A stretch of DNA of 64,000 nucleotides from JAAXVQ01 sp964604705 (lineage in GTDB: Bacteria; Oederibacteriota; JAAXVQ01): positions 248,001 to 312,000 of the forward strand of contig CAZSAP010000003.1 of the NCBI GenBank assembly GCA_964604705.1, given 5' to 3'. Below the pieces are notes generated by a model. The model was not told the origin of the DNA. It did not search any database and was given only the letters and a program-made list of their open reading frames with translations. Each line of letters starts with the position of its first letter. The stretch's first letter is position 1. Made by a program: the position numbers and the translations under genes. This document shows positions 1 to 7,225 of the stretch, in pieces.

Positions 1-406
1 GCCGGTTGCGTCCCGGCACCACGGTTCCCACAAACGGAGTCTGGATTTTTATCCAACGCTTGGATCGCGACACAGACGCCGCCTTATCCAAACAAAAGTA
101 AGCATCGTTAAGTACATGCCCTGCCCCCATCGGTGCGTTTACCTTCTTAATATTAATGTCGGATTCAGGGTACAAGGCACGGTAAAACGCGAACACCTTA
201 TCAAACGCATCGTGCGTGGTGTAAATCGTCTGCGTCCCCATTTTCTTTTGCAACGCCGGACTTGCCTTGGCTTTCACGGCCAACATTTTTTGCGTCTCCG
301 CCTTGTCCAAAACCGCACCGGGATAGACTTTAAAATCCGCAGCCCAAGCTATCCCGATCATCCCAACAACCAAACCCAAAACCACAACCCCTAAAAATAC
401 CCGCAT
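1..406 (-). CDS. Secreted protein of unknown function, C-terminus cut by window edge
   Basis: An open frame runs leftwards from an ATG at 406 and leaves the window at base 1 after about 135 codons. The first 22 residues form a clear signal peptide: a short basic start, a Val/Leu/Gly-rich core and an AWA-type cleavage site. The mature part begins DFKVYPGAVL and contains short hydrophilic stretches with no motif I recognise. A GGAGG at about 414-420 lies seven bases upstream of the ATG and fixes the start. It is divergent from the binding-protein gene at 595. Function unknown; a periplasmic or cell-surface location is inferred from the signal peptide only. Confidence 0.75.
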   Translation of the reverse strand, partial: MRVFLGVVVLGLVVGMIGIAWAADFKVYPGAVLDKAETQKMLAVKAKASPALQKKMGTQTIYTTHDAFDKVFAFYRALYPESDINIKKVNAPMGAGHVLNDAYFCLDKAASVSRSKRWIKIQTPFVGTVVPGRNR

Positions 407-537
407 AGTCTGGTCCCTCCCATGAAATCCTGGAACGCCCGATATTTTCTGCTTTTCTGCTTTGCGCAGCAAGAAAATTCGAGGTTTTTTAGACCACCTA
501 AAGATTTTTACATTTTTTTCGATACTTTTAATTACGG

Positions 538-590
538 TATAATATTATATTGTTATCCACGTGAATTCATTTCACTCATGTCCAGGAGGA
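538..590 (+). promoter_or_regulatory. Putative promoter -10 box and ribosome binding site of the binding-protein gene
   Basis: A perfect TATAAT lies at 538-543 in an AT-rich stretch, and AGGAGGA lies at 584-590, four bases before the ATG at 595. No convincing -35 box is seen; the expected area is a T-run. The rest of 407-594 is AT-rich intergenic DNA between two divergent genes. Confidence 0.5.
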
Positions 591-594
591 CCAC

Positions 595-1743
595 ATGCTT
601 GCACTGCGTTTAGGACTGGTAACCCTCTGTTTATGTGTATCGCCTATCCTTTTATCCTGGGCAGAAGATGGCGTAACCTCCGATAAGCTGGTACTCGGGC
701 AAGTGGCCGTACTGGAAGGTCCAGCAGCTGCGTTGGGAGATGGAATGCGAGCCGGCATCCAGGCTTATCTCGACCTGGTCAATGCCCAAGGCGGCATCCA
801 TGGACGCCGCTTGGAATTAAAATCCCTGGACGACGGCTACGAACCCGCGCGCGCCCAAACGGCCGCCGCAACCTTAATCAACACCGAGCATGTTTTCGCA
901 CTCATTGGAAGCGTCGGTACCCCCACCAGCGAGGCCATCCTCCCACTGATCCAGCAGCATAAACTTCCCTTTTGGGCCCCTTTTACCGGAGCCGAATTTC
1001 TACGCACACCTGTGCAAAAATATGTCATCAATCTCCGGGCCGGATACAACCAGGAGATGGAAAAAATCGTGGATTACCTAATCACCCAGAAAAAGAAAAA
1101 ACGCATTGCCTGCTTTTATCAAAATGACAGTTTTGGCCAATCCGGTCTGGACGGCTTGAAGGCCGCCTTAAGAAAGCGGGAGCTTTCGGTTATTGCCACG
1201 GGAAATTTCGCCCGCAACACCCTCGAGGTTGAAAAAGGTTTGGAACTCGTGGCCCAGGGAAATCCAGACGCCATTGTCATTGTGGCGCCGTACCTTCCGG
1301 CTTCGGCGTTTATTAAGCAGGCCTTGACCATGCCGTCCCTCAAAAACGCGCTCTTTTGTTCCATTTCCTTCGTCGGGGCCCAGCCTCTATTGAATGCCCT
1401 CGGTACTCAGGGAACCGGTTACATCACCCAAGTCATGCCCGACTTTTCCGACACGCAAATTCCCCTGGTGGCTGAATTTCATAAGGCCATGACCAAATCA
1501 GGGACTGTTGCAAAAATCAATTCCATAAGTTTGGAAGGGTTCGCCAGCGCCAAGCTGTTGGTCCTGGCGCTCCAGCGTGTTCAGGGAGAACCGACGCACG
1601 AAAAATTGATGGCGGCCCTGGAAAACGGCGTGAGCTTTGACTTGGGCGGCCTCTCCGTGACCTACACACCCGACAACCACCAAGGAATGAAGACCGTTTA
1701 TCTAACGGAATTGAAGGATGGAAAACTCACTCTGTTGAAATAA
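595..1743 (+). CDS. Periplasmic substrate-binding protein, LivK/branched-chain amino acid type
   Basis: 382 residues, matching the periplasmic-binding-protein type I fold used by LivJ/LivK-type ABC uptake systems (Peripla_BP_6). Residues 1-23 are a signal peptide. The family start follows (KLVLGQVAVLEGPAAALG), then a stretch typical of lobe 1 (LIGSVGTPTSEAILPLIQ) and a switch region with FYQNDSFGQSGLDGLK. It would bind a small molecule, often an amino acid, amide or urea, in the periplasm. No permease or ATPase genes flank it, so it is either an orphan component or a sensor-associated binding protein. A strong AGGAGGA sits just upstream of the ATG. The substrate cannot be read from sequence. 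Confidence 0.85.
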   Translation: MLALRLGLVTLCLCVSPILLSWAEDGVTSDKLVLGQVAVLEGPAAALGDGMRAGIQAYLDLVNAQGGIHGRRLELKSLDDGYEPARAQTAAATLINTEHVFALIGSVGTPTSEAILPLIQQHKLPFWAPFTGAEFLRTPVQKYVINLRAGYNQEMEKIVDYLITQKKKKRIACFYQNDSFGQSGLDGLKAALRKRELSVIATGNFARNTLEVEKGLELVAQGNPDAIVIVAPYLPASAFIKQALTMPSLKNALFCSISFVGAQPLLNALGTQGTGYITQVMPDFSDTQIPLVAEFHKAMTKSGTVAKINSISLEGFASAKLLVLALQRVQGEPTHEKLMAALENGVSFDLGGLSVTYTPDNHQGMKTVYLTELKDGKLTLLK

Positions 1744-1752
1744 CTACTGAAC

Positions 1753-1798
1753 AGAAAACCTAAACCCACACAAACCGAAGCGTGGCATTAGGTTTTCT
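1753..1798. terminator. Inverted repeat between convergent genes, likely bidirectional terminator
   Basis: The 11-base arms AGAAAACCTAA (1753-1763) and TTAGGTTTTCT (1788-1798) are perfectly complementary and lie between the stop of the plus-strand gene at 1743 and the stop of the minus-strand gene at 1788. T-rich arm ends support a terminator role in both directions, although the loop is long (24 bases). Confidence 0.5.
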
Positions 1799-2351
1799 CC
1801 CAACGTACCTGAAACAAACAACCGGCATCTCCACGCGCCTTGCAACTTGGGTGTGACACCTGAACCTGCTTCACTCCGGTTTCACGCAAGGCTTCGCCCA
1901 TCCATCCTATAAGCTCATGTTCATGCCCCTTCGGAACGTCTGGGAAATCCACCAATTCCAGCTCCGCGCCTTGGGGAATCATTTTCAAAACCTTCATATC
2001 GCCGCAATCGTAGTACCGTTTCCATACCAGAGAGCTCCGGGCCGCAATGAATTCGGGTTTCATAAAGGAAATAAACACACTGTAAATGCCGCGCAAATTT
2101 TCCCGTGCATCAAAAGCCCCGATCTCTTCTATCACTCGGCCATCGCCCCGACCCAACACTTTGTCCGCGACACACAAAAGCCGAAACCACAAGTGGTAAT
2201 CCAACCACTCCCCGGTAAAAATAGGTTTGGTCACCGTGTTCCGGTCGTCCTCACTTAATCCTGCAATCACCTTCTGCCAGATCGGATCCCCGCCGTGTTC
2301 GGCAATGTATTTTTTAAAATTCTTCAAATGAACGGCTTTGGTTCGACTCAT
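1788..2351 (-). CDS. V4R/DUF2378-like small protein
   Basis: 187 residues, no signal peptide, predicted cytoplasmic. The overall pattern is an N-terminal helical part, a central stretch with WKRYYDCGDMKVL, and a C-terminal HPSCKARGDAGCLFQVRW. This resembles the V4R/heme-NO-binding-like superfamily and the myxobacterial DUF2378 family, where a Cys-x(7)-Cys ending and a final Trp are common. Those folds bind small hydrophobic ligands or haem in signalling proteins. No output domain is attached here, so the role is unassigned. The gene lies downstream of the M15 peptidase gene on the same strand. Family assignment is by eye only. Confidence 0.5.
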   Translation of the reverse strand: MSRTKAVHLKNFKKYIAEHGGDPIWQKVIAGLSEDDRNTVTKPIFTGEWLDYHLWFRLLCVADKVLGRGDGRVIEEIGAFDARENLRGIYSVFISFMKPEFIAARSSLVWKRYYDCGDMKVLKMIPQGAELELVDFPDVPKGHEHELIGWMGEALRETGVKQVQVSHPSCKARGDAGCLFQVRWEKT

Positions 2352-2374
2352 GTGCTGACCTCTCGTTCGTTGGT

Positions 2375-3415
2375 TTATTCTTCCCTGGTCATCCTTTTTA
2401 TAAATTCAGGGCGATACTCAAAATGCATGGTATCAAAATGATGCCACTTCCCTCCCCAAATAAATCCGTGACGCTCAAAAATGTCCACCACCGTCCAAGG
2501 TACCGGTTCCAGTTCCTGTACGCTTTCAAACCCTCGGGGATATTTTTTGGCATTCACCCAGCGCCAATACGACGGACGCTTCATTTTCGGCTTGTTTAGG
2601 TCAATGGCAATCCCAAAGCTGTGGGCCGAAAGCCGCTCCGTACCCGCAATGGTCCGCCAATTCCAAGTCCCGATATTCGGGCTGCGCTTCAGTTTCATGC
2701 CGCGCGGTCCATCAAGTCGAAGCCCCGCCACCCATTTTACATATGCCCAAGCTTCGGGGTCGCTCTGAAGTTCCTGGCCCACGCGGTGCAAGGCTTCAGC
2801 CGCCCCGTTGTTTTGATTGAACTCCAACGCCAAACCGGCAAAATCAACAGTCACCAGTGCCCTTTTCACTTCATCGGGGGTGGCTCCATAAACGGCTTTT
2901 AGTAAGGCATAATTTCGAAACCGCCCGGCCTCGTGTCCTGCTGGAACCGGTATGTCTTGCGTTGCAAACGGATACGCTTGCAACAGCATGGATTCCAAAT
3001 CCGAATCCTCCATGCGCGCCTCCACACTCAAGCGCTTTCCGTCACTGTAGGGAACGGCAATGCCGTTGCGCAGAAGAAAGACCCAGCCTTGGGAGGTATG
3101 TTTAAATCCACTGATGCCCTCGCGGTAGGCGCTCCATAAAACCCGCGGCGGCTCCTCGAGCAAGCCCGGCCAGGGACGCATCACGCCCCAGGCCATGCCG
3201 ATCAATCCCAGCGCAATCATGGAAAAGGGCCTAAGGCTTGGCTGTATCAGTTGCCACACACGCAGAATCGCGGTCCAAGCAAACGGTTCACGCTTTCGCG
3301 TGATGGTTCTGTTGGAGGCAGCGATAACGCCTGAGCGACGCGCGCGTCCACTCCGGGATTTTTGACGCGCCTTTTGAATCAAGCGCTTTTTCTTCGACCA
3401 TTTTTTAGAAGACAT
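2375..3415 (-). CDS. Membrane-anchored M15-family D,D-carboxypeptidase-like protein
   Basis: 346 residues. A very basic N-terminus (1-42) precedes one membrane segment (about 61-79), and the rest would lie in the periplasm. The C-terminal domain carries the zinc-ligand pattern of peptidase family M15 (VanY/DdpX/endolysin group): His265 and Asp272 in SAHSFGIAIDLN and His331 in KWHHFDTMHFEY. Such enzymes trim D-Ala-D-Ala or L-Ala-D-Glu bonds in peptidoglycan stem peptides. The middle region (90-240) is not recognised. The gap from the dinB stop is about 108 bases, so it may be a separate unit. The exact bond cut is not deducible. Confidence 0.8.
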   Translation of the reverse strand: MSSKKWSKKKRLIQKARQKSRSGRARRSGVIAASNRTITRKREPFAWTAILRVWQLIQPSLRPFSMIALGLIGMAWGVMRPWPGLLEEPPRVLWSAYREGISGFKHTSQGWVFLLRNGIAVPYSDGKRLSVEARMEDSDLESMLLQAYPFATQDIPVPAGHEAGRFRNYALLKAVYGATPDEVKRALVTVDFAGLALEFNQNNGAAEALHRVGQELQSDPEAWAYVKWVAGLRLDGPRGMKLKRSPNIGTWNWRTIAGTERLSAHSFGIAIDLNKPKMKRPSYWRWVNAKKYPRGFESVQELEPVPWTVVDIFERHGFIWGGKWHHFDTMHFEYRPEFIKRMTREE

Positions 3416-3523
3416 GCCCGTCTTTCGCCTGCGCCAAGATATCGTTCGGAAAAAGCCAGCGCTCCCCAGCCTTTCCCTTCGGTTGAATTTTCATTTTCCG
3501 CTTTTTTGGCAGGAGAGACAAGC

Positions 3524-4684
3524 CTATTTCTTACGCGCACCGTGAGCCCAGCCGATGCTTTCAAAGCCGTATCGTTGCCGCAGGGCGTCGGTGGCGGTGT
3601 GCAGACGATCCAAACGTTCGTGCCGACCATCATGAATCAGGTCCATCTGCCCTTGAGGATCCACTAAATTTTGCACGGTCACCCCCAAAAGTCGGATACT
3701 CGGCCCTCGTTCCAAAGCCTTGTCCAACATGCCCAGAACCGCAGAAAAGATATCTCGATCCCAATGAGTAGGCTGGGCCAGCGTCTTGGAATGCGTGTGT
3801 AGGGAGAAATCCGGATAGCGCACCTTGAGGCAGACCGTGCGGGCGCGTTGACCGTGCTTGCGCAGGCGATACGCGACGTCTTCGGAGAGCCATTGCAAAA
3901 CATCCCGCAGTTCCTTTCGGTCCGACCGGTCCACCAAAAACGTCTCCTCGCGCCCAATGGACTTGGCCCGTTCCCTGCCCATGACCGGCGACGGGTCCAC
4001 GCCGTGAGCCCATTGCTTCCAGCCCAGGCCCTGATCACCAAAGGCACGCTCCAACTCCTGCGCATTCAGGTTGGCCAAGGTGCCAATGGTATGAATGCCT
4101 CGTCCCTTAAGATCGGCCTCAGTCTTGGGTCCCACGCCCATGAGCCGGCCAATGGGCAAAGGGGATAAGAACGCCGCTTCGCGTCCCGGAAGGATGCGCA
4201 AAACGCCGGCGGGTTTGGCCATGTCCGAGGCAATCTTGGCCACCAATTTGCAAGTGGCAATCCCGATGCTGACATCCAGGCCCAGTTCTTTTTTTACCCG
4301 GGCCTGAATTTCCATGGCCGCCGGAAGCGGGGGGCCAAAGAGCGCTTCGCACTGCGTGAACTCAAGATACCCTTCGTCCAGGGATACGGATTCAATCTCA
4401 GGCGAGTAGTGTTCCAATACGGAAAAAAACCTGCGGGAGTAATGCTGATACGCGTCAAAATTGCCGGGGCAAACGAGTGCTTGCGGACAAAGGCGAATGG
4501 CGCGAGCATAGGGCATGGCCGAACGCACACCAAACGTGCGGGCCTCGTAGGACGCTGCCGCCACCACGCTGCGTGCCGTACCGGCAGAAACAATGACCGG
4601 TTTGCCCACAAGTGAAGGATCAAGCACGCGTTCAACGGCGACAAAAAATGTATCGAGATCAAGATGAAAAACAGTACGCGACAT
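3524..4684 (-). CDS. dinB: DNA polymerase IV (Y family)
   Basis: 386 residues, close to the usual length of about 350-420. The N-terminal FHLDLDTFFVAVE supplies the first metal-binding Asp (Asp9), and SVSLDEGYLEF supplies Asp103-Glu104, the same spacing as in E. coli DinB. A helix-hairpin-helix-like stretch (LMGVGPKTEADLKGRGI) and the little-finger domain (LRKHGQRARTVCLKVRYPDF) follow. The protein performs error-prone bypass of damaged template bases. It lies downstream of lexA and the DUF3795 gene on the same strand, consistent with SOS control. The last 60 residues lack a visible clamp-binding QxxLF-type tail. Confidence 0.95.
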   Translation of the reverse strand: MSRTVFHLDLDTFFVAVERVLDPSLVGKPVIVSAGTARSVVAAASYEARTFGVRSAMPYARAIRLCPQALVCPGNFDAYQHYSRRFFSVLEHYSPEIESVSLDEGYLEFTQCEALFGPPLPAAMEIQARVKKELGLDVSIGIATCKLVAKIASDMAKPAGVLRILPGREAAFLSPLPIGRLMGVGPKTEADLKGRGIHTIGTLANLNAQELERAFGDQGLGWKQWAHGVDPSPVMGRERAKSIGREETFLVDRSDRKELRDVLQWLSEDVAYRLRKHGQRARTVCLKVRYPDFSLHTHSKTLAQPTHWDRDIFSAVLGMLDKALERGPSIRLLGVTVQNLVDPQGQMDLIHDGRHERLDRLHTATDALRQRYGFESIGWAHGARKK

Positions 4685-4696
4685 GCGCCAACGCCT

Positions 4697-5092
4697 CTAT
4701 AAATACTTGGACCCGCCTCGAGCTGCAGGCCGAGCTGCAGTCCCATGAATCACACGCTGCTCCTCTCGGGCCATAAAGAAGGCGTAGGCTGCGTATCCGC
4801 GGGCCTTGATCTGGGCAATGCACGCCGCACGGTCCCAGTGGGCCAAACGCGCCCAGAGCCGCAACAGGGGATGATTGAAGGTGCGGCAATCGGATGCATG
4901 CAGGTGCTCTCGGCAATCGGCGCAGCTGGCCACCTGCTGCGTTTGGGTGCAGGTGCGCACCCGACACCAGGTCGCCGCGCGGTTCTTGCGGCAACCGGGA
5001 CATCGCCCGTCACGGTATTTGGCACAGGCTCCGCAATATTGACCGCAGGCGGAAATAAGCTCGGGATTTGCAGTGATGGGGGCTCTCTGCAT
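4697..5092 (-). CDS. Cys-rich DUF3795-like protein
   Basis: 131 residues from the ATG at 5092, chosen because AGGAG lies about 11 bases upstream; a longer frame from a GTG at 5134 has no such site. The sequence is very Cys-rich, with ISACGQYCGACAKYRDGRC followed by CPGC and further Cys pairs. This suits a small zinc- or iron-sulfur-binding protein like the DUF3795 family. The C-terminal half has an Arg/Ala-rich helix (CIAQIKARGYAAYAFFMAREE) typical of that family. It sits between lexA and dinB, 56 bases after lexA and 12 bases before dinB, so it is probably co-transcribed and damage-induced. Function unknown. Confidence 0.7.
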   Translation of the reverse strand: MQRAPITANPELISACGQYCGACAKYRDGRCPGCRKNRAATWCRVRTCTQTQQVASCADCREHLHASDCRTFNHPLLRLWARLAHWDRAACIAQIKARGYAAYAFFMAREEQRVIHGTAARPAARGGSKYL

Positions 5093-5148
5093 GGGGGATT
5101 CAACTCCTGGAAAAAATAAACACGTTCCTGCCACTCAACGACGCTGGC

Positions 5149-5757
5149 CTATTTCCTAATGCGGCGGAGTATGCCGATCACCACACCCTGAATCTGAAGG
5201 TCCTCGGGTTTGACATAGATGGGTTGCATGCTGCTGTTGGCCGGTTGAAGGCGAATCTGTCCGGCTTCGCGATACAGGCGCTTGACCGTAGCTTCGTTGC
5301 CCACCAAGGCCACAACGATCTCGCCGTTCTCGGCATGCGTGCGCTTCTCGACAATAATGTTGTCCCCATCCAAAATATGATCCTCGATCATGGAATGCCC
5401 TTTCACGGTCAGGACAAAGGTTTCACCGCGTCCCAAAAGATCCGGGGGGAGCATGATGGTATCAGGTTGCTCCAAGGCTTCAATGGGCGACCCGGCTGCG
5501 ACCAAACCCAGCATGGGTACTTCACACGATTGCGACACCGGCGCTCGCTTATGGCTGACCTCCACCTGACGGGCCCGCCCTTCCTCACGATGCAGCATGC
5601 CTTTCTCTTCCAAGGTTTTCAAATGCTTGTGTACGGTCGCAACCGACGAAAGCCCAAAGTGTTCGCCGATTTCACGCAAGGTGGGTGCATACCCTTGCTT
5701 GCGGATGTGCTCCTGCAAATAATCCAAAATATCTTTCTGCTTTTTTGTCAGTGCCAT
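5149..5757 (-). CDS. lexA: LexA repressor
   Basis: 202 residues from the ATG at 5757, where GAGGAG sits just upstream; the frame could extend to 5811 but would overlap the VOC gene. An N-terminal winged helix (APTLREIGEHFGLSSVATVHKH, 24-45) binds the operator. The autocleavage site Ala88-Gly89 (LVAAGSP), Ser122 (GHSMIED) and Lys159 (NEATVKRLY) form the complete self-cleaving serine-lysine peptidase of family S24. RecA-stimulated cleavage would derepress SOS genes. It heads a lexA-DUF3795-dinB unit. A perfect palindrome TTTGCGCAAA occurs at 5803-5812, inside the end of the VOC gene; I cannot say whether it is an operator. Confidence 0.96.
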   Translation of the reverse strand: MALTKKQKDILDYLQEHIRKQGYAPTLREIGEHFGLSSVATVHKHLKTLEEKGMLHREEGRARQVEVSHKRAPVSQSCEVPMLGLVAAGSPIEALEQPDTIMLPPDLLGRGETFVLTVKGHSMIEDHILDGDNIIVEKRTHAENGEIVVALVGNEATVKRLYREAGQIRLQPANSSMQPIYVKPEDLQIQGVVIGILRRIRK

Positions 5758-5797
5758 GACCGTCTCCTCGCCGGGGGTGCGTATGGGGGTCATCCTA

Positions 5798-6178
5798 TCA
5801 CCTTTGCGCAAACGTTAAAATAAAATCATTGCAATCGCGGAGAGAAAATTCTTCGGTCCCATAAAACGTGGAATGCAAGGCACTGACAATGTCAGCCGCT
5901 TTGGCCTGGAGGCGAGTATAAAGCGCTTGCACCCCTTCCAACTCAATGTGAAACGTCAAGGCCCCACCCTTGGGTTGGTGCTTGAACAACGGCAATTCCT
6001 CGCTTAAACTGCGACGGGTCTGGAACATAACCTCGACTTGATCGCATTTCATGAGGACCCAGTTCCAGGGTTGGCTCTGGGGTACGGTAATCACAGGCTC
6101 AAATCCCAATACAGTCTTGTAAAACTCCACTGTCCGCTCCATGTCATCCACCATAATGTTCGGCGTGCATTTTTTCAT
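5798..6178 (-). CDS. VOC-fold (glyoxalase/bleomycin-resistance-like) protein
   Basis: 126 residues with one vicinal-oxygen-chelate repeat pair: NIMVDDMERTVEFYKTVLGF at the start, FHIELEGVQALYTRLQAKAA in the middle and FSLRDCNDFILTFAQ at the end. These patterns fit small glyoxalase/dioxygenase-superfamily proteins; several metal ligands of true glyoxalase I are not obvious, so the substrate is unknown. AGGAGG precedes the ATG. The stop lies 40 bases before the lexA start, so lexA might be read from the same transcript. Confidence 0.85.
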   Translation of the reverse strand: MKKCTPNIMVDDMERTVEFYKTVLGFEPVITVPQSQPWNWVLMKCDQVEVMFQTRRSLSEELPLFKHQPKGGALTFHIELEGVQALYTRLQAKAADIVSALHSTFYGTEEFSLRDCNDFILTFAQR

Positions 6179-6289
6179 ACTAGCCTCCTAAGTGGAACGA
6201 ATCCGCCCGGTCGTGGTCTTGCTGACAACTCAAGAGTTCGTTCCTGGGACCCAACAAAAACCAAAATCTACAAACATACAGGGTAAGTT

Positions 6290-6310
6290 GGAGGGGGGAG
6301 TCCCCCCTCC
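6290..6310. repeat. Strong GC hairpin in intergenic space
   Basis: GGAGGGGGG and CCCCCCTCC form a perfect nine-base stem with a three-base loop. It lies 30 bases past the stop of the minus-strand gene ending at 6340, and could stop its transcription, but no T-run follows on that strand. A second pair, GGAACGAA/TTCGTTCC, flanks about 6193-6244 upstream of the VOC gene. Confidence 0.5.
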
Positions 6311-6339
6311 AGGCGCGTAAACCACACCGCGCGCATGCC

Positions 6340-6840
6340 TTACTTACATGTGACCACGCTTTCCCGTTCTAAGTGTTCCTCCACGGATGTGGATTCGACG
6401 GCATCCGGGGTGTGGGATGACGGTGTATCCTGGACATGGTCACCGACGTACATGGGTTCCACCGGTTCACTCCTGCGGGCCGCCGATCCCGGACCTTTCC
6501 CGGACATCCTGCGCACCTGAAACACATGCTGGGGAATCTGCCACGAGTTCGCACGATCCAAGGCCCTGCGCTTGGACACCTCAAAACTCGGGGTTCCCTT
6601 CCCGGTTTCGCGGGATGCAACGGAAACGATCGGTATGGTTTCCGCACGATGCCTCCGCGTCCAACGGGATACCCGCTTCACCTGTGATGCACAAAACCGC
6701 ACAAGTTTTTTCTCGGGGAGCACCAGACACTCGTCCAGCGTACGGTCGAGCTGTTCAACGACCAGCTTCGGATCCTTCCCTTTTTGGAAAATGACATTCA
6801 ACAGCATGGTCATGATGGTTGCATCTGTCGTGACGAACAT
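6340..6840 (-). CDS. Hypothetical protein, basic middle and acidic tail
   Basis: 166 residues from the ATG at 6840, which has GGAGGGAG upstream; a longer frame to 6879 lacks support. The start MFVTTDATIMTMLLNVIFQK may be a short amphipathic helix. The middle is Arg/Lys-rich (VKRVSRWTRRHR), and the tail is Ser/Thr/Glu-rich, polar and probably disordered. No signal peptide, membrane helix or known domain is recognised. A strong promoter at 7168-7196 lies upstream on the same strand, so it may share a transcript with the small frame at 6914. Function unknown. Confidence 0.5.
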   Translation of the reverse strand: MFVTTDATIMTMLLNVIFQKGKDPKLVVEQLDRTLDECLVLPEKKLVRFCASQVKRVSRWTRRHRAETIPIVSVASRETGKGTPSFEVSKRRALDRANSWQIPQHVFQVRRMSGKGPGSAARRSEPVEPMYVGDHVQDTPSSHTPDAVESTSVEEHLERESVVTCK

Positions 6841-6913
6841 CGTTGCTCCCTCCTTTTCGTGTATTGAATTACCTTCCACGCGGTTATTCTAGCCTGCGTG
6901 AATTAAGGCCCGG

Positions 6914-7158
6914 TTAGCCGTCTGTGAAAATCGCATGAGCATCTCTGCCCGACCCGGCCTCTTCGTCCGGGGTTTTTTCGACCCCTGATTCGCTTTTGGG
7001 TTCAACGGATTCGCACGGTTCAAGTGGCGAACAACTCAAAACCCGAGAACCAAAAAGCGAACAAAAAACGAAGATCGTGGTTAAAAAAAAGGCGGCGAAC
7101 CTTTTTTTACAAATTTGGATTACTGCTTTTTTCTTTCTCTGTCCATGCCCAGCTGCAT
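6914..7158 (-). CDS. Possible small secreted protein needing a -1 frameshift at an A6 run
   Basis: The ATG at 7158 opens a 12-codon frame that stops at 7122-7120. Within it lies A-AAA-AAG at 7132-7126, a classical -1 slippery heptamer. A -1 shift there enters a frame encoding a lysine-rich start and a long hydrophobic core (KKRFAAFFLTTIFVFCSLFG) like a signal peptide, then an acidic tail to 6914. The downstream frame has no ATG or GTG of its own; its only upstream start, TTG at 7168, lies inside the promoter -10 box. Either a programmed shift, a one-base homopolymer error or a non-coding leader could explain this. Product unknown. Confidence 0.3.
7083..7109. repeat. A/T-armed hairpin with GG/CC base
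   Basis: AAAAAAAGG and CCTTTTTTT arms surround a seven-base loop, so the element resembles a weak bidirectional terminator. On the minus strand it begins 16 bases after the slippery site at 7132-7126 and could instead stimulate slippage or end a short transcript from the promoter at 7196. Confidence 0.35.
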
Positions 7159-7167
7159 GATGGTGCA

Positions 7168-7196
7168 ACTATATCTTCAAACGACCACTTTGTCAA
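7168..7196 (-). promoter_or_regulatory. Near-consensus housekeeping sigma promoter
   Basis: On the minus strand, TTGACA (7196-7191) and TATAGT (7173-7168) are separated by exactly 17 bases. This is the best-matched promoter seen in the first 10 kb. The predicted start, about 7161, lies only a few bases before the ATG at 7158, so any product from that ATG would be nearly leaderless. Confidence 0.75.
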
Positions 7197-7225
7197 GAAA
7201 TAGTTTCGCTTTTTTTTCGCCTGCG

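Noticed and set aside
5803..5812. TTTGCGCAAA palindrome as LexA operator
   Set aside because: It lies in the last codons of the VOC gene and no second copy is seen by dinB or elsewhere; support is too weak to call an operator.
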